This document shows positions 1-10,878 of a stretch of DNA of 64,000 nt, piece by piece; positions within the stretch are counted from its first letter, which is position 1, and every line of letters starts with the position of its first letter. The DNA lies in contig JAWHQI010000065.1 in NCBI GenBank assembly GCA_033032865.1, positions 3,100,001-3,164,000 on the forward strand, in the 5' to 3' direction. The position numbers and the translations under genes were made by a program. The notes under the pieces were generated by a model, which did no database searches, had not been told where the DNA came from, and worked only from the letters and a program-made list of their open reading frames with translations. This DNA is from Dactylorhiza incarnata (Eukaryota; Streptophyta; Magnoliopsida; Asparagales; Orchidaceae).

Positions 1-1074
1 CTCAAAGCCAAAGAAGAAATTCTGGAGAAGGAAGCCATCACGCTGCATCCGAAGAACGATCGCTTCGACCTCGCTTGTGCTTCAGCGATCCTTCATCCTC
101 ATCTCCAGAAATCTCAAGAGGGAGTGAGCTTGTTATTTACTTCACTTCTTTATTTGTATCTTGTAGTGAAATCGCCTTGTTTTTGGCGACTAGGTCCTTG
201 CGCGGCTTAGGGGGAATTCGCCGCGTGAGTTGGCGACTAGGTCTAGGGGATTAGATCTAGGGGTGCTTGAGGCCATATCCGAGTTTGGGTTAGCTAGAGC
301 GGCTTGAGGCTTTATCCAGGGAAGGATAGGCTAAAGCCAACCGGTTTGTGGGGATACAAGTCGGTATAGAAAAGGAAAAGAAATTCACTTTTGTACGCCT
401 CTGATTTCTAGCGATATTGAAATCAAATTTTGTAAACACCCTTTTTATATAATGCAATCATGATTATATTTGTGTTTATTTGATTTCTCTCAATTGGCGT
501 AAAATTTCATTATTGCAAAATTGTTATTACTAAATTGTCATCTTATTTCCTATTAATCAAAAACAACTTAGTAATTATCTTAAAAATTATAAAAAGAATT
601 TTATTCCCTTATTCACCCCCCCCCCCCCCTCCTCTAAGGGCGCCGTAAGATCCAACAAAATCCAATAGTGGGGCTCACCGCATAAAGCAAGCTTAGGGGT
701 TTCGATTGGCCGAGGGGTCTTAATCGATCAACCTAAGGTTAGGTGGTAGTTCTCTCGAGAGAGGCTCTACCATATTTTGGGAACCTCCACGGTAAAGTTT
801 GTCCAAATCAATTTATGATGTTTACAAAATATTTTACTTAAGAAGGATTCTCGATCAAATGTTTCCTTTCTTTTATAATTTCTTTTATAAAACCTATTAA
901 CTAGTTTACCGATAAAATAATATTAATTTGCGTGAGTAGAAGTACTCAACAGCCCCGTAGAATATGACACTTGATATTTATTTTTAAATATCCTATGCTA
1001 TGAAAGATAGGTGCTCTTGCCTATAATTCGTAGAATTTGGAGAAAATTATTTATATGGTAAATTTTAGTTATCA
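1..1074 (+). repeat. E1 5' LTR, last 1074 bp
   Basis: Matches 4388-5464 almost base for base, with scattered substitutions and a shorter C tract (616-629 against 5002-5019). It ends in ATCA, followed by the six-base spacer AGTTTT and then the PBS. The beginning of the LTR lies before base 1. Confidence 0.9.
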
Positions 1075-1080
1075 AGTTTT

Positions 1081-1097
1081 TGGCGTCGTTGCCGGGG
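1081..1097 (+). other. E1 primer-binding site (tRNA-Asp type)
   Basis: TGGCGTCGTTGCCGGGG matches the complement of the plant tRNA-Asp 3' end with one mismatch (T for C at position 6). The same site and the same AGTTTT spacer occur in E2, E3 and E6. Confidence 0.8.
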
Positions 1098-1221
1098 AAT
1101 TATTATTGTTGATATTTTGAAAGCAAAAAATTTATTAATTTTATCATTCTTTTTCTTCAACCCCCAATTTTTTTTTTAAATTCCATTCAATTAAGTAGTC
1201 GTTGTCTATTTTCTAAAAAAA

Positions 1222-2058
1222 ATGATGTTATCTCAATTGCCCGCAAAAGTTGCCGAGCTTCAAAACAAAGTCAATCTTTTATAAGCCGCACGAAAGCGCC
1301 AAATTATTTGTAATTTTTGTGGTGCGAATCATTCTAGCGAGGCGTGTTATTCTTATTTTAATTATCAAAATCTTCATGATCAAAATAATTTTTCTATAGA
1401 CTATACTTCTTATGAAATTCCTTCTTGCTTTGATAATAATTATTCGTGGTGGCAAGATCACCCGGATAATTTACGGTGCAATGAAGAAATTTCTATTGAT
1501 CAAAATTTTTATTCCTCCGCATTTTACCCACAAAATTCTTCTTCTTCTGGTGGTTCTCCGGATCTTCCTATTCCAAAATTGGATAGCAATTCCCAAGAAG
1601 AAGAAAATATTTTATACCAAGAATTTATTAAAATAATGGGTGTGCCGGGCGAAATAGAAGTAGAACATGTTTCTTCTTCTACTCCGCCGGACTCTATTCT
1701 GCTTTTTCATGAATTTTCAAACCCAACTCATAAATATTTTGGAATCACTATTCATGAAAATTTTGTCACCCATGACTTTTGTCTGCTTGGTCTTTCCGAT
1801 AAATTTTTTGACAAATTTATTTTAGAAAGTAATCAACCGATGCCTAATTATGTATTTTCACAAGAATCTCCTCCTTGTGAAAAATTTTCTGACTCGCTTA
1901 ATCTTGATTCTTTTTATACTAACAATTTTCATGTAGAGGATGAGCCGTTGCAACCAAACATCTTCACCGATCCATTTGCCGCTCATCTCCAACAATCCAA
2001 ATTACCTGTGGTATGTATGGGTAATTTGGATTCTCAATTTCAAGCTAACGGACAATGA
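1222..2058 (+). pseudogene. E1 zinc-knuckle ORF, one internal stop
   Basis: The reading frame runs from ATG at 1222 to TGA at 2056-2058, about 278 codons, broken only by TAA at 1282-1284. A CCHC zinc knuckle (C-x2-C-x4-H-x4-C) lies at about 1309-1347, preceded by a short helical N-terminus. After it comes a long acidic, Ser/Asn/Phe-rich tail with no recognised domain. Placement just behind the PBS and the knuckle suggest a reduced gag-like RNA-binding protein. The order short helix, knuckle, acidic tail matches the ORFs of E3 and E6, but the tail sequence is not obviously the same. Function is unknown. The next ATG downstream of the stop is at 1579, behind the knuckle. Confidence 0.6.
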
Positions 2059-2357
2059 AAGAATCAATACTATAGCGGAGGAGTCGTCGGGCACCAGTTT
2101 TCGGCAACCTAAGCGTGAATTAAGGGAGTTGTCTGTGCATATTTCTTAGTTTTATTTTCTCTTCTTCCAATATCATAATTCAATTTTGTAAAAATTGTGT
2201 TAAATATCTCTATATTTTACTTATATTAACTTTAACTCATGGTTTCTTAAAGATTGCTCAAATTGTTTTTTATGCTCTTAAAATATATTTTTGTAGCCTT
2301 TTAACCCTAGCCCCTCCCCTACCTTTTTGTTTAACCCTTTATTTGGCATAAAAAAAT

Positions 2358-2575
2358 TTGAAAAGATCATATGTCATGGAATGAGATGATAAAATTCATC
2401 ATTCATAAACATATGCACCCAAATTAGTAAAAGATTATATGGCATGGAGATGAGAGGATAAAATTCATCACTCCTAAATATATACATTTGGGATATAAAA
2501 AAAAGAAGAAGAAATTTAAAAAAAGATGGAAATGAGAGGATAAAATTCATCATTTCCTAAATACAAAGTAACTTC
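2358..2575 (+). repeat. Imperfect tandem repeat in E1 3' interior
   Basis: About three degenerate copies of a 75-85 bp AT-rich unit, each containing GATAAAATTCATCA behind a purine-rich ATGAGA-type block. The surrounding 2059-2963 is AT-rich non-coding sequence between the ORF and the polypurine tract. Confidence 0.6.
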
Positions 2576-2963
2576 TTCAATGCCAATTTTACCCCAATTA
2601 GCCAAGTTCATTTGCTTATCCAAGATATTTTTGAGAGAGCATAGTTAATAGTTTGTAGTTTTCTAAAAGTTTTCCAAGATTTCAAAGTTTCTATAATTTT
2701 AATCTTGGATTATTTTACTTAATTCAATGCAATTTTGTTTATGAAGATTTAGTTAGAGAATTTCGAAACTAATATTAATTCTACTCATTTCAATTTATGA
2801 ATTATAAATTATTTCTAATAAATCTGAATGTTAATTTCTTAACTTATTTTGATACGAATCTTATCAAATTTGGAATACAAAATTAGAAGTAAATCTTTTT
2901 GAAATGTCCTATAAATTCTTTTCATGCTTATGAATTAGTTTTGCTCTGGAATAGCAAAAGCTT

Positions 2964-2978
2964 AAGTATGGGGGTAAA
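2964..2978 (+). other. E1 polypurine tract
   Basis: AAGTATGGGGGTAAA lies immediately before the TG of the right LTR at 2979, where plus-strand priming is expected. Confidence 0.75.
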
Positions 2979-3172
2979 TGATAATACATTATTTATAGTT
3001 ATTTTTATATAATATTTTAGTAGTAATTAATTAGTTTTTATATAATTTTAGTTCAATATATATCTAATTTACTTTGTTTTGTGTTTTCAGGTAATCTAGG
3101 GCTGCTAGTAGCAAATTCAAGCCCACAGCTGTGTTTAGGAGAAATTATTGAACAAATCTGCAAATTTCTTCA

Positions 3173-3733
3173 GTATACGCCCCCCTGTCACGGGCATGAC
3201 CCCCTATCACGGGCGTGACCCCCTATCACGGGAGTGACTAGTGCCACGACCATGTTCAGCCTCCAGCTTCCGGAAAAGACTACCACGTAGATTTAGTATT
3301 ACACGCCCCCTATCACGGGCGTGACCTTCAGGCCACGAGCGTGACCTTCAGGCCACGAGCGTGACCTTCAGGCCATGGGCGTGACCTTCAGGCCACGGGC
3401 GTGACTCACCCGACAAGCATTCAATAGAAGCAGTTTCCGCCGCAGTACGTTTCCATCTTACACGCCCCCCTGTCACGGGTGTGACCTTCCGGCCACGGGC
3501 GTGACCCAGGGGCGTGACTTTTTCGGCAACTGCCAGAATTACTCCCGTTCCCGCCGTTTTCAGACGTTCTCTGTCTCAGTCAAGACATGTCCATGGTCAC
3601 GGGTGTGACCAGGGGGCGTGTACTGCAAATTGATGAAATTTGGCGGTTTTTCTCCCAACGTTCCCGGGATTTCAAGACGCCGGTTCTATACATTACACGC
3701 CCTAGGTCACGGGCGTGACCTAGGGGCGTGACT
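3173..3733 (+). repeat. U3 palindrome array of E1 (CACGGGCGTGACC type)
   Basis: About 560 bp with repeated variants of GTCACGGGCGTGAC and of GGCCACGAGCGTGACC. The best copy is a palindrome with 11-bp perfect arms and a 2-base loop at 3701-3724, starting CCTAGGTCACG. The array ends about 15 bp before the TATA box. Confidence 0.85.
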
Positions 3734-3747
3734 TCCAAAAATTTTGC

Positions 3748-3756
3748 CTATAAATT
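3748..3756 (+). promoter_or_regulatory. E1 LTR TATA box
   Basis: CTATAAATT directly downstream of the palindrome array; likely marks the U3/R junction region. Confidence 0.6.
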
Positions 3757-5464
3757 CCTGCTGTCGCCTTGAAGCTAGGGATCCAGTCCATGCTTCGATT
3801 GGATTATTCTTAGCTTAGTTTTCCTGCATTTTATTAGTGTAATTTTATTTATGCAGTTTACTTTTTGTCTTCCACTTTTTAATTCTTAGTTTAGAATTTT
3901 ATTTCTTGTAAGTGTTATTTCTTTTCATAGTTATAAAATGTTCTTTTTTTTCAATCATGAGTAACTAATTTTATTATATTTGATCGGTTGAATTCTTAAG
4001 TAGTGTTATTTTGTAATCTCTTTTTCATAGTTTGGTTTTGGAAAACTAGGATTTATCTTTGAATTTAATTGCTTCGAATTCATATGTCGTGAATATGTTT
4101 CTCGATCTAAGATCCGTATGCTATTGATCGAAAGATCCATGCGAACGAGGAGATCACTCAAAGATAAAAAGAGTTTCATGTACTCCTCGAGAGAGGGTGA
4201 TACAAATCTTCCGGATTGGAGTCAAATCCAATAATGAGGCTCACCGCAGGCGCTATCAGCTACCGCAGGCGCTAGCTCCAAGATTTATAAAACGATGTGT
4301 TCTCTCTCGTTTTGGGTAAGAACTTCCAGAGACATTACTTGTGCCCAAACTCTCGTGCTGCTACTCTGCCGAAACATCATCTCCCACTCAAAGCCAAAGA
4401 AGAAATTCTGGAGAAGGAAGCCATCACGCTGCATCCGAAGAACGATCGCTTCGACCTCGCTTGTGCTTCAGCGATCCTTCATCCTCATCTCCAGAAATCT
4501 CAAGAGGGAGTTTGCTTGTTATTTACTTCACTTCTTTATTTGTATCTTGTAGTGAAATCGCCTTGTTTTTGGCGAATAGGTCCTTGCGCGGCTTAGGGGG
4601 AATTCGCCGCGTGAGTTGGTGACTAGGTATAGGGGATTAGATCTAGGGGTGCTTGAGGCCATATCCGAGTTTGGGTTGGCTAGAGCGGCTTGAGGCTTTA
4701 TACGGGGAAGGATAGGCTAAAGTCAACCGGTTTGTGGGGATACAAGTCGGTATAGAAAAGAAAAAGAAATTCACTTTTGCACGCCTCCGATTTCTAGCTA
4801 TATTGAAATCAAATTTTGTAAGCACCCTTTTTATATAATGCAATCATGATTATATTTGTGTTTATTTGATTTCTCTCAATTGGCGTAAAATTTCATTATT
4901 GCAAAATTGTTATTACTAAATTGTCATCTTATTTCCTATTAATCAAAAACAACTTAGTAATTATCTTAAAAATTATAAAAAGAATTTTATTCCCTTATTC
5001 ACCCCCCCCCCCCCCCCCCTCCTCTAAGGGCGCCGTAAGATCCAACAAAATCCAATAGTGGGGCTCACCGCATAAAGCAAGCTTAGGGGTTTCGATTGGC
5101 CGAGGGGTCTTAATCGATCAACCTAAGGTTAGGTGGTAGTTCTCTCGAGAGAGGCTCTACTATATTTTGGGAACCTCCACGGTCAAGTTTGTCCAAATCA
5201 ATTTATGATGTTTACGAAATATTTTACTTAAGAAGGATTCTCGATCAAATGTTTCCTTTCTTTTATAATTTCTTTTATAAAACCTCTTAACTAGTTTACC
5301 GAAAAAATAATATTAATTTGCGTTAGTAGAAGTACTCAACAACCCCGTGGATTACGACACTTAATATTTATTTTTAAATATCATATGCTATGAATGATAG
5401 GTGCTCTTGCCTATAGTTCGTAGAATTTGGAGAAAATTATTTATATCGTAAATTTTAGTTATCA

Positions 5465-6060
5465 ATTTTCTAAGGAATTCAACAATAACTCTAGCGTCGT
5501 TTGTTGGTAAGGCTTGCGCTTCTACCCATTTTGAAACATAGTCTACGACAACTAAAATGTATTTATTACCGTACGAATTAGGAAATGGCCACATAAAGTC
5601 AATTCCCCAAACATCAAATATTTCACATTCTAAAATAAACTTTTGTGGCATTTCATTTGCTTTTGAAATATTACTTGATCTTTGTCAAAAATTTACATAA
5701 ATGAACATACCTCTGGGCATTCCTGAATAGAAGGGGCTACTAAAAACCTAAATCGAGTAATTTCTTTGCCGTACGAATTGGCCCAAAGTGTCCTCCCGTA
5801 GGTCCTGAGTGACAATGCTCTAAGATCTTCCACCCTTCTTCATCTGATACACATCTCTGGATGATCGAATCTGCACAAATGCGAAATAAAAAAGGGTCCT
5901 CCCAAAAGTAGTATTTTAGATCAGAAAAGAATCTCTTCTTTTGCTGATGTGAAAGATCTGATGGAAGGACCTTAGCAACAATATAATTTGCAAAATCTGC
6001 AAACCATGGAGTGTTAGAATGAGATTGAGTTTCAAGCATATATAATCATTCTTCGGGAAA
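5465..6060 (-). pseudogene. E2 integrase, N-terminal and core part, truncated by E1
   Basis: On the minus strand from about 6040, an open stretch encodes the region just before and including the HH part of the integrase zinc-binding domain (HCHSGPTGGHFGPIRTAKK). Several stops follow. The core then starts at 5651 with [13 protein letters not shown], containing the first catalytic Asp, and [14 protein letters not shown]. The reading ends at the E1 insertion, so the DNG and E parts of the DDE triad are not in the window. The CC part of the zinc finger is not recognisable. Integrase would insert cDNA into the genome; this copy is dead. Confidence 0.85.
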
Positions 6061-6177
6061 ACTATCATTTATAGCGGATTCATTTAATACTTCTAAATAT
6101 GGATTCTTAAGACGAGAGAGGTGGTATGCCGCCAAATTTTTGACTCCCCTCTTATCTTGTATTTCTAAGTCAAATTC

Positions 6178-6459
6178 TTATAAAAGCAAGATCCAATGGA
6201 GCAAACGGTGTTTTGCATCAGTTTTCGAAAGTAAGTAACGTAGAGCGGAATGATCAGTGTAAACAATCACTTTGGACAATGTTAAGTATGAACGGAATTT
6301 ATCAAATGCAAAAATAACTGCTAATAGTTCTTTTTCAGTTGTTGTATAATTCTCATGTGCAGCATTCAATGTCTTACTAGCGTAGTAAATGGGGTGAAAA
6401 TATTTGTTTCTTCGTTGTCCTAGTACCGCACCAACCACAAAGCTACTAGCATCACACAT
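6178..6459 (-). pseudogene. E2 RNase H domain
   Basis: Encodes a Ty3/Gypsy RNase [17 protein letters not shown] at the start, [36 protein letters not shown] and [14 protein letters not shown]. The catalytic Asp of CDAS and the Glu of TEKE are present. It is out of frame with the RT segment at 6459 and ends at a stop near 6178. The stretch 6061-6177 resembles the linker to integrase but contains stops. Confidence 0.85.
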
Positions 6460-7430
6460 TAATTCAAAGGTTGAGAAAAATCTGGTGCAATCATAATGGG
6501 AGAATTAATTAATTTTTCTTTTAGTATCTCAAAAGCTTTTAGACATTCACCATCAAAAATAAAAGGAGTATCTTTTTCTAATAATTTTGTTAACGGTTTT
6601 GAAATTTTTGAAAAGTCTTTTATAAATCGTTGGTAAAAACCTATATATCCTAAAAAGCTACGCACTGCCTTAACCGTGGCGGGAGGTGGTAAATGTTCAT
6701 TAGTTTCTATTTTAGCTCTATCCACCTCAATTCCTCGACATGTAATCTTATGGCCCAAAACCAAACCTTCTTGTACCATGAAATGACATTTCTTCCAATT
6801 AAGTACAAGATTAGTTTCTTCACATCGAGCAAGAACCTTTTTAAGATTTTCTAAACATAAATCAAGAGAATCCCCAAAAACTGAAAAATCATCCATAAAC
6901 ACTTCCATAATATCTTCAACCAATTCATTAAATATGGCTAGCATGCATCTTTGAAAAGTAGCGGGTGCGTTACATAATCTGAAGGGAATACATCTGTATG
7001 CAAAAGTGCCGAAAGGACAAGTAAAGGTGGTCTTTTCTTGATCCTCCGGGGCTATAGGAATTTGTAAGTAGCCTGACAATCCATCTAGAAAACAATAGTA
7101 AGCGTGTCCTGATAAATGCTCTAAAATTTGATCGAAGAGAGGAAGTGGAAAGTGATCTTTTCGTGTAACATCATTTAGCTTCCTATAATCTATACAAACT
7201 CACCATCCTGTGACAGTACGTGTAGGAATAAGTTCATTTCGTTCGTTGGCTACTACTGTAAGACCTCCATTTTTAGGGACTACTTGAATAGGGCTCACCC
7301 ATGAACTATCAGAAATAGGATAAATCATCCCAGAATCTAGTAATTTCAAAACTTCAGTTTTCACAACCTCTTTCATATTTGGATTGAGTCTACGTTGAGG
7401 TTGGATAGATGGTTTATAATTATCTTCCAT
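6459..7430 (-). pseudogene. E2 reverse transcriptase
   Basis: Starts near 7430 with MEDNYKPSIQPQRRLNP and runs to VVPKNGG, then a TGA follows TGW at about 7200. The frame resumes with the CIDYRKLND motif, then SGYLQIPIAPEDQEKTTFTC, and the catalytic box as VFMDDFSVFGD (FMDD for YMDD). The thumb-like region FLGYIGFYQRFIKDFSKISKPL follows. This is the normal order for a Ty3/Gypsy RT. At least one stop and a frameshift before RNase H make it inactive. Between 7431 and 7659 is the protease-RT linker, also disrupted. Confidence 0.88.
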
Positions 7431-7659
7431 AAAAATTTTATGAGAACAAAATGAAGGATTAATTCCCTTAATATTAGAGATTGACCATGTTATTGCTCTC
7501 TTATGCTCTTTTAAAAATAAACCAATTTTGCTTTTTCAGATTCAAATAAATTACTAGAGACAATAACAGGAAAAGTAGAATTAACTCCCAAAAATACATA
7601 TTCAAGATGATCAGGTAATTTCTTTAATTCCAAAATTGGAGGATCGGTTGTGATTTCTT

Positions 7660-8763
7660 TTAAATGATCTTTATCACTTTTTTTATAACATCAAAATCCA
7701 CTTTTCTAGTTAAAGATCGAGAATCCTCGAGATAAGCTAAGTGCTCACAAACATCAGTATGAGTAAAATCCTTTAAATGACAATTAGCAATACAAAGTTC
7801 TAAAGGATCACCGCAAAGCAATTCAGAAAGTATTGTTGAAACAACATGATCAATACTATTAAGAAAATAACATGTATCATCAACCTCTATTGGTTGTTTC
7901 ATAGCATTATTAATTTGAAATGTAACCTCCTCCTCTCCAACTCGTAAAACTAATTTTCCTTCGAAAACATCAATCAAGGCTCTAGAAGTTGCTAAGAATG
8001 GACGACCAAGAATGAGCGGTATTTCAGTATCTTCATCCATATCTAAGATAACAAAATCCGCAGGGAAAATAAATTTATCAACTTTTATTAAAACATCCTC
8101 TATAACTCCCCTTGGATATTTTACCGTTCGATCAACAAGTTGAATACTTATTCTAGTTGGGCGTATTTCGCCTATTCCTAATCTTAAAAAAAGTTTATAA
8201 GGCATGAGATTAATACTTGCGCCTAAATCAGCTAGAGCCCTTTTAACTTGCATGTTACCGATTAAACATGGAATATAAAAACTACCTGGATCCGTTAGCT
8301 TTTTAGGTAATTTGTTTTGTAAGATTGCTGAACATTCTTCACCCAACGTGACAGTGGAAAGTTCCTCAAGTTTCTTTTTGTTAGAAAGTAAGTCTTGTAG
8401 GAACTTCGCATACTTGGGCATTTGAGACACTGCTTCTGCAAAAGGCAAATAAATGTGTAATTGTTTAAATAAGGATAAAAATTTACCGTATTGCGCATCC
8501 ATACGATCCTTGTTCAACTTTGTCAGATATGGTATCGGGGGCTTGTATTCTTTCAACGGAGGAAATGGTTCTGATGGTGATTGAACTGCTTCTGGTGGTG
8601 AGGTGTTCTCTTCTGTAATCGTAGGTGGTTGGTGGAGCGGTTTCCCACTGCGCAAAGTGACTGCCTTGGCATGCTCCCTTGGATTTGTCTCAGTGTTCCC
8701 TGAGTGTGTTCCGAGAGCACGCTCGGAGAAGAGTTTCGCCAATTTCCCAACTTGGTTTTCCAA
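7660..8763 (-). CDS. E2 gag C-terminal / aspartic protease segment
   Basis: An uninterrupted 367-codon stretch of the gag-pro polyprotein. The first ~130 residues are the Pro/Glu-rich end of gag (AVTLRSGKPL, PPIPYLTKLNKDRMDAQYGK). The retropepsin follows at about residues 170-270, with DLGASINLMP, where DLGAS replaces the usual D-S/T-G, and ILGRPFLATSRALIDV. It then leads towards RT. The DLGASINLMP form is typical of Athila. The start Met is not a real initiator; the frame should continue from gag, but a TGA just upstream (about 8764-8766) interrupts it. Confidence 0.82.
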   Translation of the reverse strand: MENQVGKLAKLFSERALGTHSGNTETNPREHAKAVTLRSGKPLHQPPTITEENTSPPEAVQSPSEPFPPLKEYKPPIPYLTKLNKDRMDAQYGKFLSLFKQLHIYLPFAEAVSQMPKYAKFLQDLLSNKKKLEELSTVTLGEECSAILQNKLPKKLTDPGSFYIPCLIGNMQVKRALADLGASINLMPYKLFLRLGIGEIRPTRISIQLVDRTVKYPRGVIEDVLIKVDKFIFPADFVILDMDEDTEIPLILGRPFLATSRALIDVFEGKLVLRVGEEEVTFQINNAMKQPIEVDDTCYFLNSIDHVVSTILSELLCGDPLELCIANCHLKDFTHTDVCEHLAYLEDSRSLTRKVDFDVIKKVIKII

Positions 8764-8766
8764 ATT

Positions 8767-9213
8767 TCAGATTAAACTCTCTTGATTTCGAAAAGGCGTT
8801 TCGGCTGTCTGCATGAACCTTGCTAAGATCTCCTCAACTGAAGGCTTCCGTTGTTCAACTGGTGGTTGTTGTTGTTGATGTTGAAATCCTGGTTGAATGG
8901 CATTGGGTTGCTTAGGACCTTGTCCTCCCCATGAGAAATTCGGGTGATTTCTCCATCCTGGATTATAAGTTGCACTATATGGGTTGTTTGCGGGGTTGAA
9001 TGGGGGTCTGTTTGCATTGCCCAAATAATCCACTTGTTCATGTTTCGTAGAGTCATCGCTTGTCGGATACCATTGTACCGTCGTAGGAGGTGCTTGGGAA
9101 AGCGAGAGATCGTCCATCTTTTGATGTAGTTTATCTTCCTGTATCGCCAATGCGGTTACGACATCAATATCATATACCCCGGCGGGTTTATTTGGTTTGG
9201 CTCAAGGTACGCT
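8767..9213 (-). pseudogene. E2 gag, C-terminal part left of E3
   Basis: Encodes the Asn/Pro/Gln-rich end of an Athila-type gag, including NPYSATYNPGWRNHPNFSW, a Gln-rich tract, and EEILARFMQTAE. It joins the gag piece at 15716-16337 across the E3 insertion. The break is at the ACGCT target duplication (9209-9213). A stop at about 8767 separates it from the protease segment. Confidence 0.82.
9209..9213. repeat. E3 target-site duplication, left copy
   Basis: ACGCT, identical to 15711-15715. Confidence 0.9.
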
Positions 9214-10375
9214 TAATGGCGCAAATCTCGCACACTGCTATAGGCGGTAGCTTGATTGCGTCACGAAACGGCAGTGTACCGATCGTTCAAGTAATATAAA
9301 ATGGTAATGAATCCCCAAGTATCGATCTCAAAGGAACACAGTAAGGTGGAGTTAACGTTCGAGGAAGGACTTGAGATTGAAGTCCTAAAGGTCGGATGGA
9401 ATGCGGGAGAGTTGGTTTGGCTTTTGGAAAATAAAAGAAAATAACTACAACTACTCCTATGCAATGCCGCTATGCAATGCTTCGCTTGGCGGGATGGAGA
9501 CTAGGCAGGCCTTGAGAGCACTGCGTCACAAGGGCGGATGGACGAGTAGGCAAGCGGAATCGAACTGTGCAGGCCTTGAGCGCGCTGCTTCGTTAGGCGA
9601 ATGGATTACACGGGCCGCTATGCCACGCTTCACTAGGCGGATGGACGAGAAGGCTTGCGGATGGAATGGTTCGCACCGGCGGAGTCGGAATGGATTACAC
9701 GGGCCGTTAGCACCGCTTAGCTTGGCGGATGGACGAGTAGTCTTACGGAATGAGGGTCGCAAGCACCTCTTCGACAAGCACGCCACTAGCAATTGCTAGT
9801 GCGGCACATGAACGTGACGGCGGGATGGAGGATGGAATGGGGCGCTCCTCACTTGCATAAACCACTCATATCAATTTCACATTAACATGAAATACAAAAA
9901 TAACATGATAAGGTTTTAGCAAACATTGTTCATACACCCAAACTATAAAGGAAAACGATACTACAGTATAAAAGGGGTTTAGATTACAACCAAAGCACGG
10001 AGACTCATCGGAGGTTCACGGCCGGAATCTAGGGTTGTCAATCCTTGTCCGGACTCGGGCTCCAACTGCCGTCCGGGGTCCGGAAGAGCTGTCACCTTCT
10101 TCTATTATACCCGTCTTCTCCGTCAATCTTCTCTGGCCACGATCTCACCGGAGAACTTCATATATGCAGTAGGAAATCCCTTGAAATGGAACTTTGGAGA
10201 TGCACGATCAATGGAGGAGGCCTAGAGGATGCTCCGGCTTGAGATTTGCAAGAGAATGGCGGCCGGAGCTCCTCCCGAAGGTGGGCGGTGATGGAGAGGC
10301 GAGATGGGCGCTCTGGAGCAGGAAACGGCGCTGCTGGGTAGAGTCGGATGGTCCCTCCCGACTTAAATCGCGCAT

Positions 10376-10387
10376 GTCTATTTATAG
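10376..10387 (-). promoter_or_regulatory. E3 3' LTR TATA box
   Basis: Minus-strand CTATAAATAGAC, about 20 bp downstream of the palindrome array. Confidence 0.65.
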
Positions 10388-10407
10388 ACGGAGCAGAATT
10401 AAACAAC

Positions 10408-10620
10408 GCGCACGATCAGGCGCACGACCAATGGTCGTGCGCGAAGAACCTGTAGCTCGATCCAAATCTGCACAAAAGCGCACGGTCAGCGGCGCATGAC
10501 CAGTGGTCGTGCGCGAAGAAGGCCAATGATCGTGCGCCGTCGCTCGATCAGGGAAGGGAATTAACGCACGACCAGTGGTCGTGCGCCTGGTCGTGCGAGA
10601 AGGAAAACGCACGATCAGAG
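10408..10620 (-). repeat. U3 palindrome array, E3 3' LTR (GCACGACCANTGGTCGTGC type)
   Basis: Several copies of a long palindrome. The best has 11-bp perfect arms with a 1-base centre at 10420-10442, arm GCGCACGACCA. Shorter copies with CACGATC and CACGACCAGTGGTCGTG follow. Confidence 0.88.
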
Positions 10621-10863
10621 GCTTTTTCGACCGAAAGTCCCCCAGGACCCATCCCGAGTGTCGCACAACCCTTGGACCTGCATGAAAATATACTAGACCA
10701 CAGAAATACATGAAATCACACCAAGATGGGGCATAAATGTGCACTAATCAATGAAATGGGCAATGTGATCAAATATAATTGAAAATAGGCCTAAAGTGAA
10801 GTGCAAGTGCATGAAAACTAGCCCAGATGAGTCCGGAAATCACTATATAAACTGAGCTCATCA

Positions 10864-10878
10864 CACCCCCAGACTTAC
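10864..10878 (-). other. E3 polypurine tract
   Basis: The minus strand reads AAGTCTGGGGGTG immediately before the TG of the 3' LTR. E6 has an almost identical motif at about 30314-30327. Confidence 0.75.

Larger units (their letters stand above)
1..5464 (+). mobile_element. E1: pol-less LTR retrotransposon, tRNA-Asp primed, 5' end outside window
   Basis: Two long direct repeats (1-1074 and 2979-5464) flank a 1.9-kb interior with a tRNA-Asp-type PBS on the left and a polypurine tract on the right. The interior holds one degenerate zinc-knuckle ORF and no protease, RT or integrase, so the element is non-autonomous (LARD-like). The right LTR is 2486 bp from TG to CA, longer than the interior. 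It lies inside the integrase gene of E2, which resumes at 5465. The left end and its target-site copy are outside the window. Confidence 0.85.
2979..5464 (+). repeat. E1 3' LTR (2486 bp)
   Basis: Starts TGATAATACATT directly after the polypurine tract and ends TTAGTTATCA. Its last 1077 bp match the partial left LTR. U3 contains a GC-rich palindrome array and a TATA box. The U5 part contains an 18-base C tract at 5002-5019 in the context ATTCAC(C)nTCCTCTA. Confidence 0.85.
9214..10863 (-). repeat. E3 3' LTR (1650 bp)
   Basis: Matches 14036-15710 with few substitutions. Its outer end reads TA on the plus strand where the other LTR has TG, a point change in the terminal dinucleotide. It lacks one ~25-bp palindrome unit present in the other LTR. 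Open frames in it (for example 9401-9799) recur in the sister LTR only because the LTRs are duplicates. Confidence 0.92.

Noticed and set aside
9401..9799. 132-codon ORF repeated at 14223-14621, looking like a conserved gene pair
   Set aside because: Both lie in the two LTRs of E3, so they are identical by duplication. No domain, and the opposite strand is open as well.
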